Shown: one piece after another, positions 46,252-54,856 of the stretch
Layout: every line of letters starts with the position of its first letter
Numbering within the stretch: the stretch's first letter is position 1
Assembly: GCF_004000865.1 (NCBI RefSeq)
Contig: NZ_BIMB01000003.1
Coordinates: 186,001 to 250,000 of the forward strand
Reading direction: 5' to 3'
DNA length: 64,000 nucleotides
Origin: Paenibacillus elgii NBRC 100335
GTDB lineage: Bacteria; Bacillota; Bacilli; Paenibacillales; NBRC-103111
Translations under genes and position numbers: made by a program
The notes under the pieces: generated by a model
What the model was told of the DNA's origin: nothing
Seen by the model: the letters and a program-made list of their open reading frames with translations, nothing else
Databases searched by the model: none

Positions 46252-47086
46252 GATCATGCAATCTATTCAACTTCAACGCTCCCGCATGTAGGAAAATCCG
46301 GCTGATGTCAACAGGTTTATCGGGTTTGGAGCGTATAAATAATTGGCAGCATATTTCGATTGAAACAAGGCCCTACGGCCCAGATCGCATTGCGGGTGAA
46401 CGGAAAGTAGTTGCCTCATGGAGTACCCCTTGGTTGTTTCAGGAACACGACGATTTATTTCCAGTGACGAATAACCACAGACTCGGCGATCCGGCCAGTT
46501 CAAAGCGTTTTTGGAAGCGCTTCCGACATCGGATTTGCTTGCTGCCGGCCCGATGTCTTGCCGAAGCCTCGGACAATCCGTATCTGGCATACTGATCGGT
46601 TCTCCTATGTACCGGGACAAAGCTACTTTATGCGCATAATGACGAGCAGTCGTCGTTTTTAGAGAATATCATGCATCGTTGGGAATTTATAGAGATTTAT
46701 TTTGTCGAATCTTATAAAATAGTTGCTGATTTATGCGAATTATGTCCCGTCGATTCGCCATTCTTTAGCTTCGATTCCGTGTGAAAAACAAGCGCAATTC
46801 CTTTTCGGCCGCGGCTTCACTTGCAATTTTTACTTTTATTCACTTGGGTTCCATCATACCCCATCTATTCGAGAAAACGGATCAACCGAAAGGTGGATGG
46901 GCGAGGTTGATTTTTTTAGACAACCGTCTGTCGAATTACTGTGGATTGACGTATCGTTCGATCGATTAAACGCCACTTTCGAAATAGGAGTTATGTCCTG
47001 GTGAATCAAATAAGCTCTCATTAACCACGGCGGACGTCCTAGTTCTTCTCCTGCTGTTGTCAATATGAATAATTTTTTTCGCATCA
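46252..47086. other. gene-poor stretch, no supported coding region
   Basis: Open frames of 60-125 codons exist on both strands here, but none has a good ribosome site, a recognisable domain or consistent codon use, and they overlap each other. The stretch is AT-richer than the synthase genes. It is probably decayed sequence at the upstream border of the gene cluster; regulatory sites for the operon may lie in it but I cannot point to one. Confidence 0.5.
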
Positions 47087-47113
47087 AAACAAAAACGACC
47101 CATAAGATGGTCG
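47087..47113 (-). terminator. intrinsic terminator (leftward) inside a larger dyad
   Basis: On the minus strand CGACC-ATCTTATG-GGTCG is followed by TTTTTGTTTT, a good terminator for leftward transcripts from the 47.2-47.6 kb remnant. It is nested in a second dyad, CATAAGATGG (47101-47110) with CCATCTTATG (47129-47138), so two exclusive hairpins can form. Confidence 0.6.
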
Positions 47114-47159
47114 CTTTTGTCAGTATGTCCATCTTATGAGCCACAAATCACAGGCCCCT

Positions 47160-47557
47160 TTAAAGGACCGGTTCATTGACTGAATATGACTTCAGCAGGT
47201 CATTGGCTAAATTTCCGAACCGTCTGATATCTTTTAAATAATCATAATCGCCGGTATTGGTTAACTGGTTATACATTCGTACGACGACTGCATCATACTT
47301 CGGAATAACTAAGCATGCGCATCCCGTTATGCCAAGTATTTGATAAGAATTACTTGGCTTGAGCCGACATTGAATTGACTTTTTGGATTCACCGGCCGTG
47401 AATCTTCGGAAAAATCATGTCTTCCTGAATACCACTCGTTTACAACGACGTCGTTCTTAATAATATAGGTTGCTGCAGCCGTGGCATGGATAGCCAATTG
47501 TATGTTATATACGTATTCGTTGAGGGCTTGGAAGTGGTTGGTATTCAATTTCAGCAA
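47160..47557 (-). pseudogene. remnant of a class C beta-lactamase-like serine hydrolase with a large internal deletion
   Basis: The first 67 codons, from a TTG with AAGGAGA before it, read like the N-terminus of a beta-lactamase-family serine hydrolase (IHATAAATYIIKNDVVVNEW, then NPKSQFNVGSS), just before where the catalytic SxxK should come. The frame then stops at 47327. In another frame, from about 47339 to a stop at 47160, the text resembles the C-terminal strand and helix of the same family (ILGITGCACLVIPKYDAVVV, then RRFGNLANDLL). The catalytic middle, some 200 residues or more, is missing. It is therefore a dead gene. Confidence 0.65.
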
Positions 47558-47617
47558 AATACAGGTCTCCTTTTCCTTGGCACAGGCGACAAGAAAATCC
47601 CAAGGCTATTTATCTTC

Positions 47618-48394
47618 TCAAGCAGGCGGCTTGATGGCTACGATGCGCAATCGGCGGGTGTCGGCCATCCATTGGCCCTCCTGGTTAATGTATGGCCTAA
47701 CCTTTTCCTCGATAGCACGGTAGATCGACGCTTTGTCTGCCGGGGTGACGTCCGGGAAGAAATAATCGGCGAACTTGTCCAGCCAGTTCCGGATCCCTGT
47801 CTCTCCCTTGAGCGGAGTTGGGCTGTCGAAATGCTGAGCCAACGTGACGCGGAAGCCGATCTGCTCTAGCAGGCTGGTGTATTCGCCAATGGTTGGAAAA
47901 TACCACGGATTCCGCCCCGCCCACGCGTAGCCATGCATCTCCAGCGCCTGTTCGATAGCGGCGGTCAGCACGGCGACATTGCCGCTGCCGGCGAATTCGG
48001 CAACAAATCGGCCACCATCCCGAAGGGCCAGCCAGATAGAGTTCGCAACGCCGGAAGCATCTTTGATCCAGTGCAAAGCTGCATTGGAGAACACGGCGTC
48101 AAAGCGGACATCTGTCTGGTAATGACAAGCGTTTTCCACCTGAAAATTCAGTTCAGGGTACTTCTGTCTGGCCTGCCTAACCATCTCGTCCGACAGGTCG
48201 ATGCCTATAGGGATTGCTCCGGCGGCTGCGATCTCAGCCGTCAAGTTCCCATTCCCGCAGCCCACGTCCAGGATTCGCTCCCCGGGCCGGGGCTGCAGTA
48301 AGGTCAAGATCCCCACTCCCGGCTTGTCGACAAAAGTTTGCTTATCATCATGTACCTCCGAGCTCCCGTGTCGATTAGATGGTTCGTTACGCAT
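47618..48394 (-). CDS. class I SAM-dependent methyltransferase, trans-aconitate methyltransferase-like
   Basis: The protein is 258 residues. The SAM-binding core shows ILDVGCGNGNLTAEIA (about residues 41-56), the acidic loop GIDLSDEMVRQAR (about 63-75) and FDAVFSNAALHWIKD (about 97-111). The last is typical of the Tam/small-molecule methyltransferase group. The C-terminal third (WYFPTIGEYTSLLEQIGF) is the usual substrate cap of that group. AAGGAGAATAG precedes the ATG, and a consensus promoter lies about 95 bases upstream. It stands alone, not in the synthase operon, so a role in tailoring the lipopeptide is possible but unsupported. The substrate is unknown. Confidence 0.85.
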   Translation of the reverse strand: MRNEPSNRHGSSEVHDDKQTFVDKPGVGILTLLQPRPGERILDVGCGNGNLTAEIAAAGAIPIGIDLSDEMVRQARQKYPELNFQVENACHYQTDVRFDAVFSNAALHWIKDASGVANSIWLALRDGGRFVAEFAGSGNVAVLTAAIEQALEMHGYAWAGRNPWYFPTIGEYTSLLEQIGFRVTLAQHFDSPTPLKGETGIRNWLDKFADYFFPDVTPADKASIYRAIEEKVRPYINQEGQWMADTRRLRIVAIKPPA

Positions 48395-48487
48395 AGGTCT
48401 ATTCTCCTTTTTAAATGTTTATCGATCAGCCCCGCTTGGTCGCTTTCGATTTCATCTTTCCCATTCAATTATAGATTTAATGTGTCT

Positions 48488-48516
48488 ATAATAGCTATAA
48501 TATGGAGAACTGTCAA
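48488..48516 (-). promoter_or_regulatory. sigma-A promoter for the methyltransferase gene
   Basis: On the minus strand a perfect -35 TTGACA (48511-48516) and -10 TATTAT (48488-48493) are 17 bases apart, giving a leader of roughly 85 bases before the ATG at 48394. Confidence 0.65.
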
Positions 48517-48579
48517 GAAGCTGTTCGCTGACACGTTCCTGCCCGCTTTGTCATGTGTCATGTTAAGAACCGTAACCCA

Positions 48580-48610
48580 TAAAAACAAAAAAAGCCGCAA
48601 TTTACGCGGC
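48580..48610 (-). terminator. intrinsic terminator of the TPR gene
   Basis: Leftward, GCCGC-GTAAATT-GCGGC is followed by TTTTTTTGTTTTT, 21 bases past the stop at 48632. Confidence 0.8.
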
Positions 48611-48631
48611 AATGAATGAGATAATGTTCTT

Positions 48632-49060
48632 TTAAATCTTTATTTTTGTCTCCAAAAACTCAAGATATTTTGGGTCGTCTTCCATAAAAATCTCAAGACC
48701 GGCCCCCATGTAAGCCCGGGTTAGCTCGTCCGTCGCCTTCTCCAGGTTTTCCTGTTCATAATACAACTGCCCGAGCCGAAGATGAATATAGGGATTACCC
48801 AACCCTTTCGGACACTGTACCGCATTAAAAAAGCACTTGAATGCCTTGTCATAATTGTTCATTCGAAAATGAACATCCCCAATAGCCACGTACAGCCACG
48901 TCGCGGCCTCCCACTCCCGATGGTTTTCCGGCAATAAGCGGAGGGCCGCAATATACTTATGCTTGCCCGCCTCAAGATCGCCCGCCTCCACCAAATCATC
49001 GCCTTGTTTAGACAGGGCGGTAATTTCGGAATAAGCGGAATCTGAAAGTTGCACCGCCAT
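48632..49060 (-). CDS. tetratricopeptide-repeat protein
   Basis: The protein is 142 residues, all helical, with no signal peptide. At least three TPR-like units are visible: residues 13-45 (GDDLVEAGDLEAGKHKYIAAL), 55-85 (YVAIGDVHFRMNNYDKAFKCF) and 92-120 (HLRLGQLYYEQENLEKATDEL). The ending YLEFLETKIKI is charged and helical. TPR proteins bind partner proteins; similar small ones in Firmicutes have no known job. GGAGAGGAGAG precedes the ATG. The gene lies just left of a hypothetical gene on the same strand, about 50 bases away, and the two may be one transcript. Confidence 0.8.
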   Translation of the reverse strand: MAVQLSDSAYSEITALSKQGDDLVEAGDLEAGKHKYIAALRLLPENHREWEAATWLYVAIGDVHFRMNNYDKAFKCFFNAVQCPKGLGNPYIHLRLGQLYYEQENLEKATDELTRAYMGAGLEIFMEDDPKYLEFLETKIKI

Positions 49061-49111
49061 CTCTCCTCTCCTATCCTATTCGATTGGATCTATGTATTTG
49101 CTCGTTGCCTC

Positions 49112-49522
49112 TTAATGAATGATCGTTTTTTGACTTTCATCAAAAATGATTGCGTCTGGTATCTCCAATAAATAGTCTATAGCCCAAATGATATGATTCG
49201 TGAAATCCCGGCTCTCATCAGACGAGAATACAAAGCGAATGCGCTCTGTACAATCTTTGATTTCAGGCGGGCAATCTTCGACGACGCTTGCAACATAATT
49301 TGCATCTGCTTCTACATTGCCGCCCGTTTCAAAGTGTGCCGTAAAATTCCATCCTGGCCAATTAAGAATCGCATATTTTTGTTTCGTGAACGGATTCGTT
49401 GATGTTCCTATTTTCAGACCATTCTTTGTTTCAAAATCAAAATAGGTGCCTAACTCTGAGGCAAGACGTTCATAAGAGTATGGATTTGACGACTTCTTAA
49501 GGTAGGCATGGATTACGAACAT
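49112..49522 (-). CDS. hypothetical protein
   Basis: The protein is 136 residues, acidic and soluble, with no recognised domain. It has mixed strands and helices (MFVIHAYLKKSS, YAILNWPGWNFTAHFETGG, DCTERIRFVFSSDESRDFTN, IIWAIDYLLEIP). Small acidic proteins of this look are sometimes immunity proteins, but there is no toxin gene beside it, so that is only a thought. The neighbourhood to the right is a decayed fragment. Codon use is AT-richer than the synthase genes. Confidence 0.55.
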   Translation of the reverse strand: MFVIHAYLKKSSNPYSYERLASELGTYFDFETKNGLKIGTSTNPFTKQKYAILNWPGWNFTAHFETGGNVEADANYVASVVEDCPPEIKDCTERIRFVFSSDESRDFTNHIIWAIDYLLEIPDAIIFDESQKTIIH

Positions 49523-49629
49523 GTTCCGGTTCTCCTAGACAATACGATCATGTCTTCAACTCCTTTGGATTTATACTTTCTCGTCAATCGTATCGGATAT
49601 TCCCGACATACGGACGCTCTGGAATCAGA

Positions 49630-49775
49630 CCTCTTCGGCGCCGGAAAGATCATCGAATCCGACAATGTGTGCATCGTGGAAATTCACCAGCACGCCGTAA
49701 GGCTCACAGATATCCAGACTCCCCTCGGCGAACAAGATGGACCAGTCCAAGCCGCCCCAGTATTCTATGGTTTAA
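49630..49775 (-). pseudogene. fragment of a small hypothetical gene
   Basis: A leftward open stretch of about 47 codons (IEYWGGLDWSILFAEGSLD, then CEPYGVLVNFHDAHIVGFDD) has protein-like composition but no start codon; an in-frame TAA stands just before it and it ends at a TGA. It looks like the broken end of a gene. I do not recognise the family. Confidence 0.35.
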
Positions 49776-49897
49776 TTCTCAATTCATTTATCCTACTATA
49801 AGTCCTATACAAACTAAATACGACAATTTACTTATTTTTCCCGAAAATGCTCCTCTAATCCATACTTTAGTATCTATGAGGGCAAAAGGTAATATTA

Positions 49898-49937
49898 AAA
49901 AAATCACCATATCCACTGAGGAGATTGGTGATTTTTT
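49898..49937 (-). terminator. intrinsic terminator of the SDR gene
   Basis: AAAAAATCACC and GGTGATTTTTT form an 11-pair stem 19 bases past the stop at 49956, with T runs on either strand. Confidence 0.85.
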
Positions 49938-49955
49938 CCATAATTCACTGGCGTT

Positions 49956-50720
49956 TTAAAGGTGAGATCCGCCGCTTACATCGAGCAATTGACCAGTTAC
50001 CCAGCGGCTGTCCGACGAAGCGAGAAAGGCGGCAACATCCGCCACATCCTCGGGTTCTCCCCATCGGTTGAAGGTTGAAAGACCCGCCGCATATTGTTGC
50101 CCTTCAGGATTCTGTAACGTCCCGGCATTCATCTCTGTGTTAATGATACCAGGCTGAATGGCGTTAACTGTAATATTACGGCTTCCAAGCTGTTTGGCCA
50201 GAAGGCGGGTAAAGGTGTCGATGGCTCCTTTTGACATGCTGTAGGTGAACACGCTTGGGGAGGCTACGCGCGTCACAAAGGACGAAATATTAATAATGCT
50301 TCCTCCGTCTTTCAGACGCGGCAAAGCTTGCTGGGTAACGAAAAGAGGCGCTTTGACATTGATTTTCATCACCTCGTCAAAAGATTGCTCCGTTGTCTCA
50401 TCCAGACTGACAATTTGACCGATTCCGGCATTGTTAACAAGGATATCAAATTCGCTGCCGCCCGTATGTTTCTTAAGGGCATCATCGAGAGCCGCGAATA
50501 AATCATGTACGCCATCGAACGTGTTCAGGTCCGCACCAATCGCGCAAGCGCGCCCTCCATCTTGTTCGATCTGCCGAACGACGGCCTCCGCTTCACTTCG
50601 TCTTTGTCCATAATGCACGGCGACAAAAGCTCCCTCCTGCGCCAGACGCCATGCGATACTGCGACCAATTCCTCGGCTTGCCCCGGTGACTAAAGCGACT
50701 TTGCCTTCCAACTTTTTCAT
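49956..50720 (-). CDS. SDR-family oxidoreductase
   Basis: The protein is about 254 residues, a classical short-chain dehydrogenase. Seen are the cofactor loop TGASRGIG (about 13-20), NNAG (about 94), the catalytic Ser in INISSF and the Tyr/Lys pair in YSMSKGA (about 158-164), and the C-terminal WVTGQLLDVSGG. The arginine after TGAS and the basic QRR after the second strand suggest NADPH. I chose the ATG at 50720 with AAGGAGATG before it; the open frame reaches 27 codons further. It follows the serine hydrolase gene on the same strand after a gap of about 95 bases. The substrate is unknown. Confidence 0.88.
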   Translation of the reverse strand: MKKLEGKVALVTGASRGIGRSIAWRLAQEGAFVAVHYGQRRSEAEAVVRQIEQDGGRACAIGADLNTFDGVHDLFAALDDALKKHTGGSEFDILVNNAGIGQIVSLDETTEQSFDEVMKINVKAPLFVTQQALPRLKDGGSIINISSFVTRVASPSVFTYSMSKGAIDTFTRLLAKQLGSRNITVNAIQPGIINTEMNAGTLQNPEGQQYAAGLSTFNRWGEPEDVADVAAFLASSDSRWVTGQLLDVSGGSHL

Positions 50721-50814
50721 GTCTTCATCTCCTTGTCCGAATTCAAGTATAGTTATATCACAACACCACATTTGTAATGTTGCTCTTCTATTCGGTTCCA
50801 AGGAGAGGAGCTTT

Positions 50815-51837
50815 TTACGCTATGACAGCCGGGATAATCCATTCTTTAATCAGTGTCCATCGATCACGGGGATGAATGAGGAACTCCGATGCGATGGCTA
50901 CGATCAGGTCTTTTTCCGGAATGCAGCAGATGACATGGCCGCCATCGCCTAGCGCCAAGTATGCAGAAGCTCCGTCCTCTTCGCGTAGCCACCATAAATA
51001 ACCGTAGTTATGGGGGTTCATCGTGGTTGATTCGTCAATCCATGCCTCGGAAACAATCTGATGATGGTCCCAACGGCCGCGGTTCAAGTATAGAAAACCG
51101 AAACGCGCCATGTTACGTGGAGTAAGCGTGAGTCCCCATCCTCCTGTAGAGTTGCCGTTCGGGTCGTTAACCCACCCTTTCACATTTTTCCCGAATAAAT
51201 CCTCAAACCCGAATGATTTCATTTCATAATCATGGATTTCTTTCATGCCAATCGGTTTAAATAACCGTTCGTTGGCAAACGCGCGGGCACTTGCTCCCGT
51301 GCTGCGAGTGAGGATGGCTGAAAGCAGGTGCGCCCCAGCGGTGGAATATTTAAAAGCTCCAATACTTCCTTGCTGGCCCAGCATATCCAGCGTATATTTT
51401 ACCCAGTCGGCCTGCATGCACATCTTGTCCAGCGGTTCGTTCCAGTCCTCAAATGGATAGGGAGCCGTCATCGTGAGAAGATGGCGTATGGTAATTTCAC
51501 GTTTCTGCCGATCCGCAGCCTCGGAAACATATTCGGGAAAAAAATCCAGCACCTTCTGGTCTACGCTCTTAATATATCCAGCATCGATGGCAATACCGAT
51601 AAGAGCGGATAGTATGCTTTTCGTTACAGATGCCACATGGTGCGGATCGTCCGGGCCATAGCCGTTGTAATAGCTTTCATAAGCGATGTATCCGTTCCTC
51701 ACAACAACCATACCGTTGATATTGCTGTACTCGGATTTTATTATGGGTTCAAGCGCTGAAAGCTTTTCCGAGTCCATACCCAAGGCTGCCGGGTCTAAGG
51801 CTTGCCATTGTGTCGTTGGCCAGTCGTTTCTTTGCAT
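50815..51837 (-). CDS. serine hydrolase, class C beta-lactamase family
   Basis: The protein is about 340 residues with no signal peptide, so it is probably cytoplasmic. The catalytic SxxK is SVTK (about residue 71), the second motif is YSTAG (about 165), and the third site is probably GDGGH near 310 in place of KTG. This pattern is shared by esterases, peptidases and 6-aminohexanoate hydrolases as well as beta-lactamases; a real lactamase role is unlikely without a leader. The ATG at 51837 has GAGAGG 8 bases before it, while a GTG at 51846 overlaps that site. It lies 13 bases after the MerR-type regulator gene, so the two form an operon, and the regulator may sense the enzyme's substrate. Confidence 0.85.
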   Translation of the reverse strand: MQRNDWPTTQWQALDPAALGMDSEKLSALEPIIKSEYSNINGMVVVRNGYIAYESYYNGYGPDDPHHVASVTKSILSALIGIAIDAGYIKSVDQKVLDFFPEYVSEAADRQKREITIRHLLTMTAPYPFEDWNEPLDKMCMQADWVKYTLDMLGQQGSIGAFKYSTAGAHLLSAILTRSTGASARAFANERLFKPIGMKEIHDYEMKSFGFEDLFGKNVKGWVNDPNGNSTGGWGLTLTPRNMARFGFLYLNRGRWDHHQIVSEAWIDESTTMNPHNYGYLWWLREEDGASAYLALGDGGHVICCIPEKDLIVAIASEFLIHPRDRWTLIKEWIIPAVIA

Positions 51838-51850
51838 AATAGGCACCTCT

Positions 51851-52675
51851 CTATTTTTTCTTCACGGGAAAATACACCTCGGTCACCATCTCCTCAGGAC
51901 CGGCGGCTTGATTGGGGTCGGTTACATACACTTCATAGGGGGATTTCACCAGCGCATACCCTTCGTTTTCCACCCATTGCCTCAGCTTGGCATAAACCGA
52001 TGTCAATTCCGGATAGGAGCCCTTTAACACAGACTTCGCACAGAGGCCTCCGGGCAAATCCCTCGTTCCTTTGACAGGCTCCTTAATCGGGATGGCAAAC
52101 TCGGTATCATTGCCAGCAGGATTGTATTCAGGGCTGTGATATATCGTCATTGGAGTACCGAGCAAGGTGAGTTTTTCCGCAGCAATCTTTTCATAGAGCC
52201 TGCCAAAATATTTCCCATATCCTGCCGCATAGTCGTCGTGACTCAACATCTGACGCATATAAAGGATATTCATGGGCTGGGTTTCCACAAGCTGTACTTC
52301 GATCTTGTCAAGGTATGACATCATGGGGATGCCCTTCTCTAGATTTAAAATGTCATTCCTCATTTGGTTCAGGGTATATTCTAAAGTATGCAGCCTTTCC
52401 TCTATCTCCCTTCTCTTGCGATGAAGGGCAGAACAAAGCTTCTCCTCGGATTGATCCTCTTCCCATTCCAGAATGGCTCTGATTTCTTCCAGAGAAAAAT
52501 GATAAGATTTCAGGCGGTTGATAAAAAGCATCTTTTGTAGCTGCCCGATGGAATAATACCGATAACCGGTTTCAGGATTAATCTCATCGGGACGAATTAA
52601 TCCGATTTCCTCATAATACCGAAGCGTCTTGGTGGATACTTCGCAGATCTTCGAGAATTCACCAATCGATAGCAA
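51851..52675 (-). CDS. MerR-family regulator with GyrI-like effector domain
   Basis: The protein is 274 residues. The winged HTH (1-70) has the MerR start MLSIGEFSKICEVSTKTLRY and GLIRPDEINPETGYRYYS. A coiled linker helix (about 80-115) joins it to a C-terminal GyrI-like domain (about 120-270; LGTPMTIYHSPEY, GGLCAKSVLKGSYPEL), as in BmrR, which binds bulky cations or amphiphiles. It is the first gene of an operon with a serine hydrolase. A -35/-10 pair with its own dyad region lies upstream, so autoregulation is likely. Confidence 0.9.
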   Translation of the reverse strand: MLSIGEFSKICEVSTKTLRYYEEIGLIRPDEINPETGYRYYSIGQLQKMLFINRLKSYHFSLEEIRAILEWEEDQSEEKLCSALHRKRREIEERLHTLEYTLNQMRNDILNLEKGIPMMSYLDKIEVQLVETQPMNILYMRQMLSHDDYAAGYGKYFGRLYEKIAAEKLTLLGTPMTIYHSPEYNPAGNDTEFAIPIKEPVKGTRDLPGGLCAKSVLKGSYPELTSVYAKLRQWVENEGYALVKSPYEVYVTDPNQAAGPEEMVTEVYFPVKKK

Positions 52676-52725
52676 GAGGTCACCTCCATTCTTCCTATTT
52701 TGATACGGACTTTGTTCCTTTTCAC

Positions 52726-52754
52726 TGTACAGCTTATCCTAAGGGCAAAGTCAA
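52726..52754 (-). promoter_or_regulatory. promoter of the merR operon
   Basis: Leftward TTGACT (52749-52754) and TGTACA (52726-52731) are 17 bases apart; a spacer of 19 to TACAGT-like sequence is an alternative, and long spacers are typical of MerR-activated promoters. The spacer holds CCTTAGG, a short dyad. Confidence 0.5.
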
Positions 52755-52758
52755 CCGC

Positions 52759-52806
52759 AAAAAAATAAAACGACCGCTTCCCGATAAAATACCGGTAAAC
52801 GGCCGT
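52759..52806 (-). terminator. intrinsic terminator of the upstream SDR gene
   Basis: Leftward ACGGCCG pairs with CGGTCGT (one G-U), with an inner ACCGG/CGGG pairing, followed by TTTTATTTTTTT. It lies about 55 bases past the SDR stop at 52860. Confidence 0.75.
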
Positions 52807-52859
52807 GACATCAATGAGTTCATTCTTCAAAAGACAAGGGCACGCGCCGCCCTTCAGGT

Positions 52860-53633
52860 TCAGCTCATCGCTTCCAGACTTTCCGGAAGGATCTGCCCGC
52901 CATCGACGACGATCGTTTGGCCTGTAATAAAGCCGGCCTCCTTCGAAGCCAAAAAGACAGCGGCGTAAGCGATATCTTCGACACTTCCGAGCCGCTTGAG
53001 CGGAATGGACGCCGTCATCGCCTGCAAATATTGGTCTCCGAGGCCTTCCAGCCCTTCCGTCATAATGTTACCGGGCATAACGGCGTTAATCGTAATGTTG
53101 TAACGCGCCAGTTCAAGCGCCGCACTGCGCATGAATCCAAGCTGAGCAGCTTTGCTTGCGCCGTAGTGCGACCATCCGGCATAGCCGGTGACCGGCCCCG
53201 TAATGGAAGAGGTAACGATGATCCGGCCGTATTCCGCTTTCTTTAGAAATGGCAGGCAGGCTTGGAGAGAATACAGCGTCCCACGCGCATTCGTGTTCAT
53301 CACCTCGTCCCACTGCTCGCCGGTCATCTCCTCAATCGGCGCATTCGGAAAAATCCCCGCATTGGCGCACAACACGTCGATCCCTCCGAAAACACCGGCC
53401 GTCTCGTCGGCCACGCGCTTCATGGATTCCAAATCGGCGACATTGCCTTCAAAAGCATGAGCAGCGCCTCCGTTCTCCCGGATTTCCACCGCCGTTTCCT
53501 CCGCTTTCATCAGGCTGCGTGCGACGACGGCAACCTTCGCTCCCTTTGCGGCGAAGGTTTTGGCAATTCCTTTGCCGATTCCTTTGCTGGCTCCGGTCAC
53601 GATGACCGTCTTATCCTTCAGTGGCGTCAGCAT
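52860..53633 (-). CDS. SDR-family oxidoreductase, FabG-like
   Basis: The protein is about 257 residues. Seen are TGASKGIG (about 13-20), CANAG in place of NNAG (about 91), the catalytic Ser in VTSSITG (about 140), Tyr/Lys in HYGASKAA (about 155-162), and FITGQTIVVDGG near the end. This fits 3-oxoacyl-ACP reductase-like SDRs. I chose the ATG at 53633, 10 bases after GGGAG; the frame opens 55 codons further without a better start. It sits alone between terminators. It could reduce fatty acyl or other alcohols; the substrate is unknown. The 276-base gap to its right holds no gene. Confidence 0.88.
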   Translation of the reverse strand: MLTPLKDKTVIVTGASKGIGKGIAKTFAAKGAKVAVVARSLMKAEETAVEIRENGGAAHAFEGNVADLESMKRVADETAGVFGGIDVLCANAGIFPNAPIEEMTGEQWDEVMNTNARGTLYSLQACLPFLKKAEYGRIIVTSSITGPVTGYAGWSHYGASKAAQLGFMRSAALELARYNITINAVMPGNIMTEGLEGLGDQYLQAMTASIPLKRLGSVEDIAYAAVFLASKEAGFITGQTIVVDGGQILPESLEAMS

Positions 53634-53909
53634 GCAATAACACTCCCGTTCTCTTGAAGTATAGGCTGCTATTTTTTCCATTACTTGGTTCCAACATGAT
53701 CGTACTACAAATCCAAATGCGTAGGCAATAGAGGAAATCACTCTGACCGGACGAGCAAGTAAACAATTCCGGGAATCAAGCGCTCGTCCAAAGTTCAACT
53801 TATGTTTGCCGATGAACGGTTGCGCTAAATATTTCCAGACGTGATGCGAGCATCGCCGGCTGCCTTAAGCTTCAAGCAAATTTGTGATGGGCCATTTTTA
53901 TTTAGAGAA

Positions 53910-53956
53910 AACAAAAGCATCGACCCAAATCCGGAGACTGAGCCAATGCTTTTGTT
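53910..53956 (-). terminator. intrinsic terminator of yeeI
   Basis: AACAAAAGCAT and ATGCTTTTGTT form an 11-pair stem 18 bases past the stop at 53975, ending in GCTTTTGTTTTC on the minus strand. Confidence 0.75.
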
Positions 53957-53974
53957 ACGAACTGTATACAGAGC

Positions 53975-54697
53975 TTATTCTTCCGGCAGCTCCACATTGT
54001 GATAAACCTGCTGAACATCCTCCAGATCCTCAAGAGCATCGACCAATTTCTCGAACTGCACCAGAGCGTCTCCGGAAAGAGTCACATAATTTTGCGCCAG
54101 CATCGTCTGTTCGGCCACGATAAATTCCGTAATGCCCTTTTGCTTGAACGCGGATTGGACGGCATGAAACTGATCCGGCTCGGCATAGACGATAACCGAA
54201 TCCTCTTCCTCAGCAATATCCCGAACGTCTACATCTGCCTCCATCAATAGCTCCAAAACTTCGTCGGATGTCTTCTCCTCGACTCCAAAGACGGCCGTCG
54301 GACTGAACATATAAGTTACAGAACCGCTGACTCCCATGCTTCCTCCGCTTTTATTGAAAGCCGAACGCACGTCCGCGGCAGTGCGGTTTACGTTATTGGT
54401 GAGCGTATCGACGATGACCATGGCACCGCTCGGACCGAATCCCTCATACCGAAGCTCCGTATAGCTCTCTTCCGAGTTTCCTTTCGCCTTCTCAATCGCG
54501 CGGTCGATGATGGCTTTCGGTACGTTATATGTTTTGGCTCGTTCGAGCACGAATTTTAAAGCTTGATTGGATTCCGGATCAGGTTCGCCCTTCTTCGCCG
54601 CGACATAAATCTCAACTCCGAACTTCGCATAGACCCGGCTCGTGCTGGCGTCCTTCGATGCTTTTTTCTCTTTAATATTATTCCACTTACGTCCCAT
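53975..54697 (-). CDS. yeeI: YebC/PmpR (YeeI) family translation or transcription factor
   Basis: The protein is 240 residues, the usual length of the family. The start [20 protein letters not shown], then [20 protein letters not shown], and the middle [20 protein letters not shown] and the ending [17 protein letters not shown] are hallmarks of the short YeeI/YeeN branch. Some members are described as DNA-binding regulators; recent work on the family favours a role in translating difficult sequences. It is cytoplasmic, a single gene with its own promoter and terminator. It is a core-genome gene, so the flank is ordinary chromosome. Confidence 0.93.
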   Translation of the reverse strand: MGRKWNNIKEKKASKDASTSRVYAKFGVEIYVAAKKGEPDPESNQALKFVLERAKTYNVPKAIIDRAIEKAKGNSEESYTELRYEGFGPSGAMVIVDTLTNNVNRTAADVRSAFNKSGGSMGVSGSVTYMFSPTAVFGVEEKTSDEVLELLMEADVDVRDIAEEEDSVIVYAEPDQFHAVQSAFKQKGITEFIVAEQTMLAQNYVTLSGDALVQFEKLVDALEDLEDVQQVYHNVELPEE

Positions 54698-54740
54698 ACT
54701 GGTACCCGCTTTCTCTTACTTATTTTTTTATCCTTCCCCT

Positions 54741-54770
54741 ATTATATTTAATAAAGCGGTAGTTGGACAA
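54741..54770 (-). promoter_or_regulatory. sigma-A promoter of yeeI
   Basis: Leftward TTGTCC (54765-54770) and a perfect TATAAT (54741-54746) are 18 bases apart, about 45 bases before the ATG. Confidence 0.65.
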
Positions 54771-54820
54771 GTCTAGCGTACCTTCGTTTAAAAAAAAGCG
54801 GCCAAGGATTGTTTAAAAAT

Positions 54821-54849
54821 GAAAAAAGCCGCAAGATGCGACTTTTTTC
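54821..54849 (-). terminator. intrinsic terminator of the P450 gene
   Basis: Leftward AAAAAAGTCGC-ATCTT-GCGGCTTTTTT, an 11-pair stem with one G-U, begins 7 bases past the stop at 54857. A second hairpin with GCGGC/GCCGC arms and a long T run follows, so termination is doubled. Confidence 0.85.
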
Positions 54850-54856
54850 ATAACAG

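Noticed and set aside
46218-46620. Opposing open frames of 125 and 115 codons
   Set aside because: They overlap each other, lack ribosome sites and show no domain; likely chance frames in decayed sequence.
47618-48394. The methyltransferase as part of the lipopeptide operon
   Set aside because: It has its own promoter, lies beyond the operon head and is separated by a terminator and a pseudogene.
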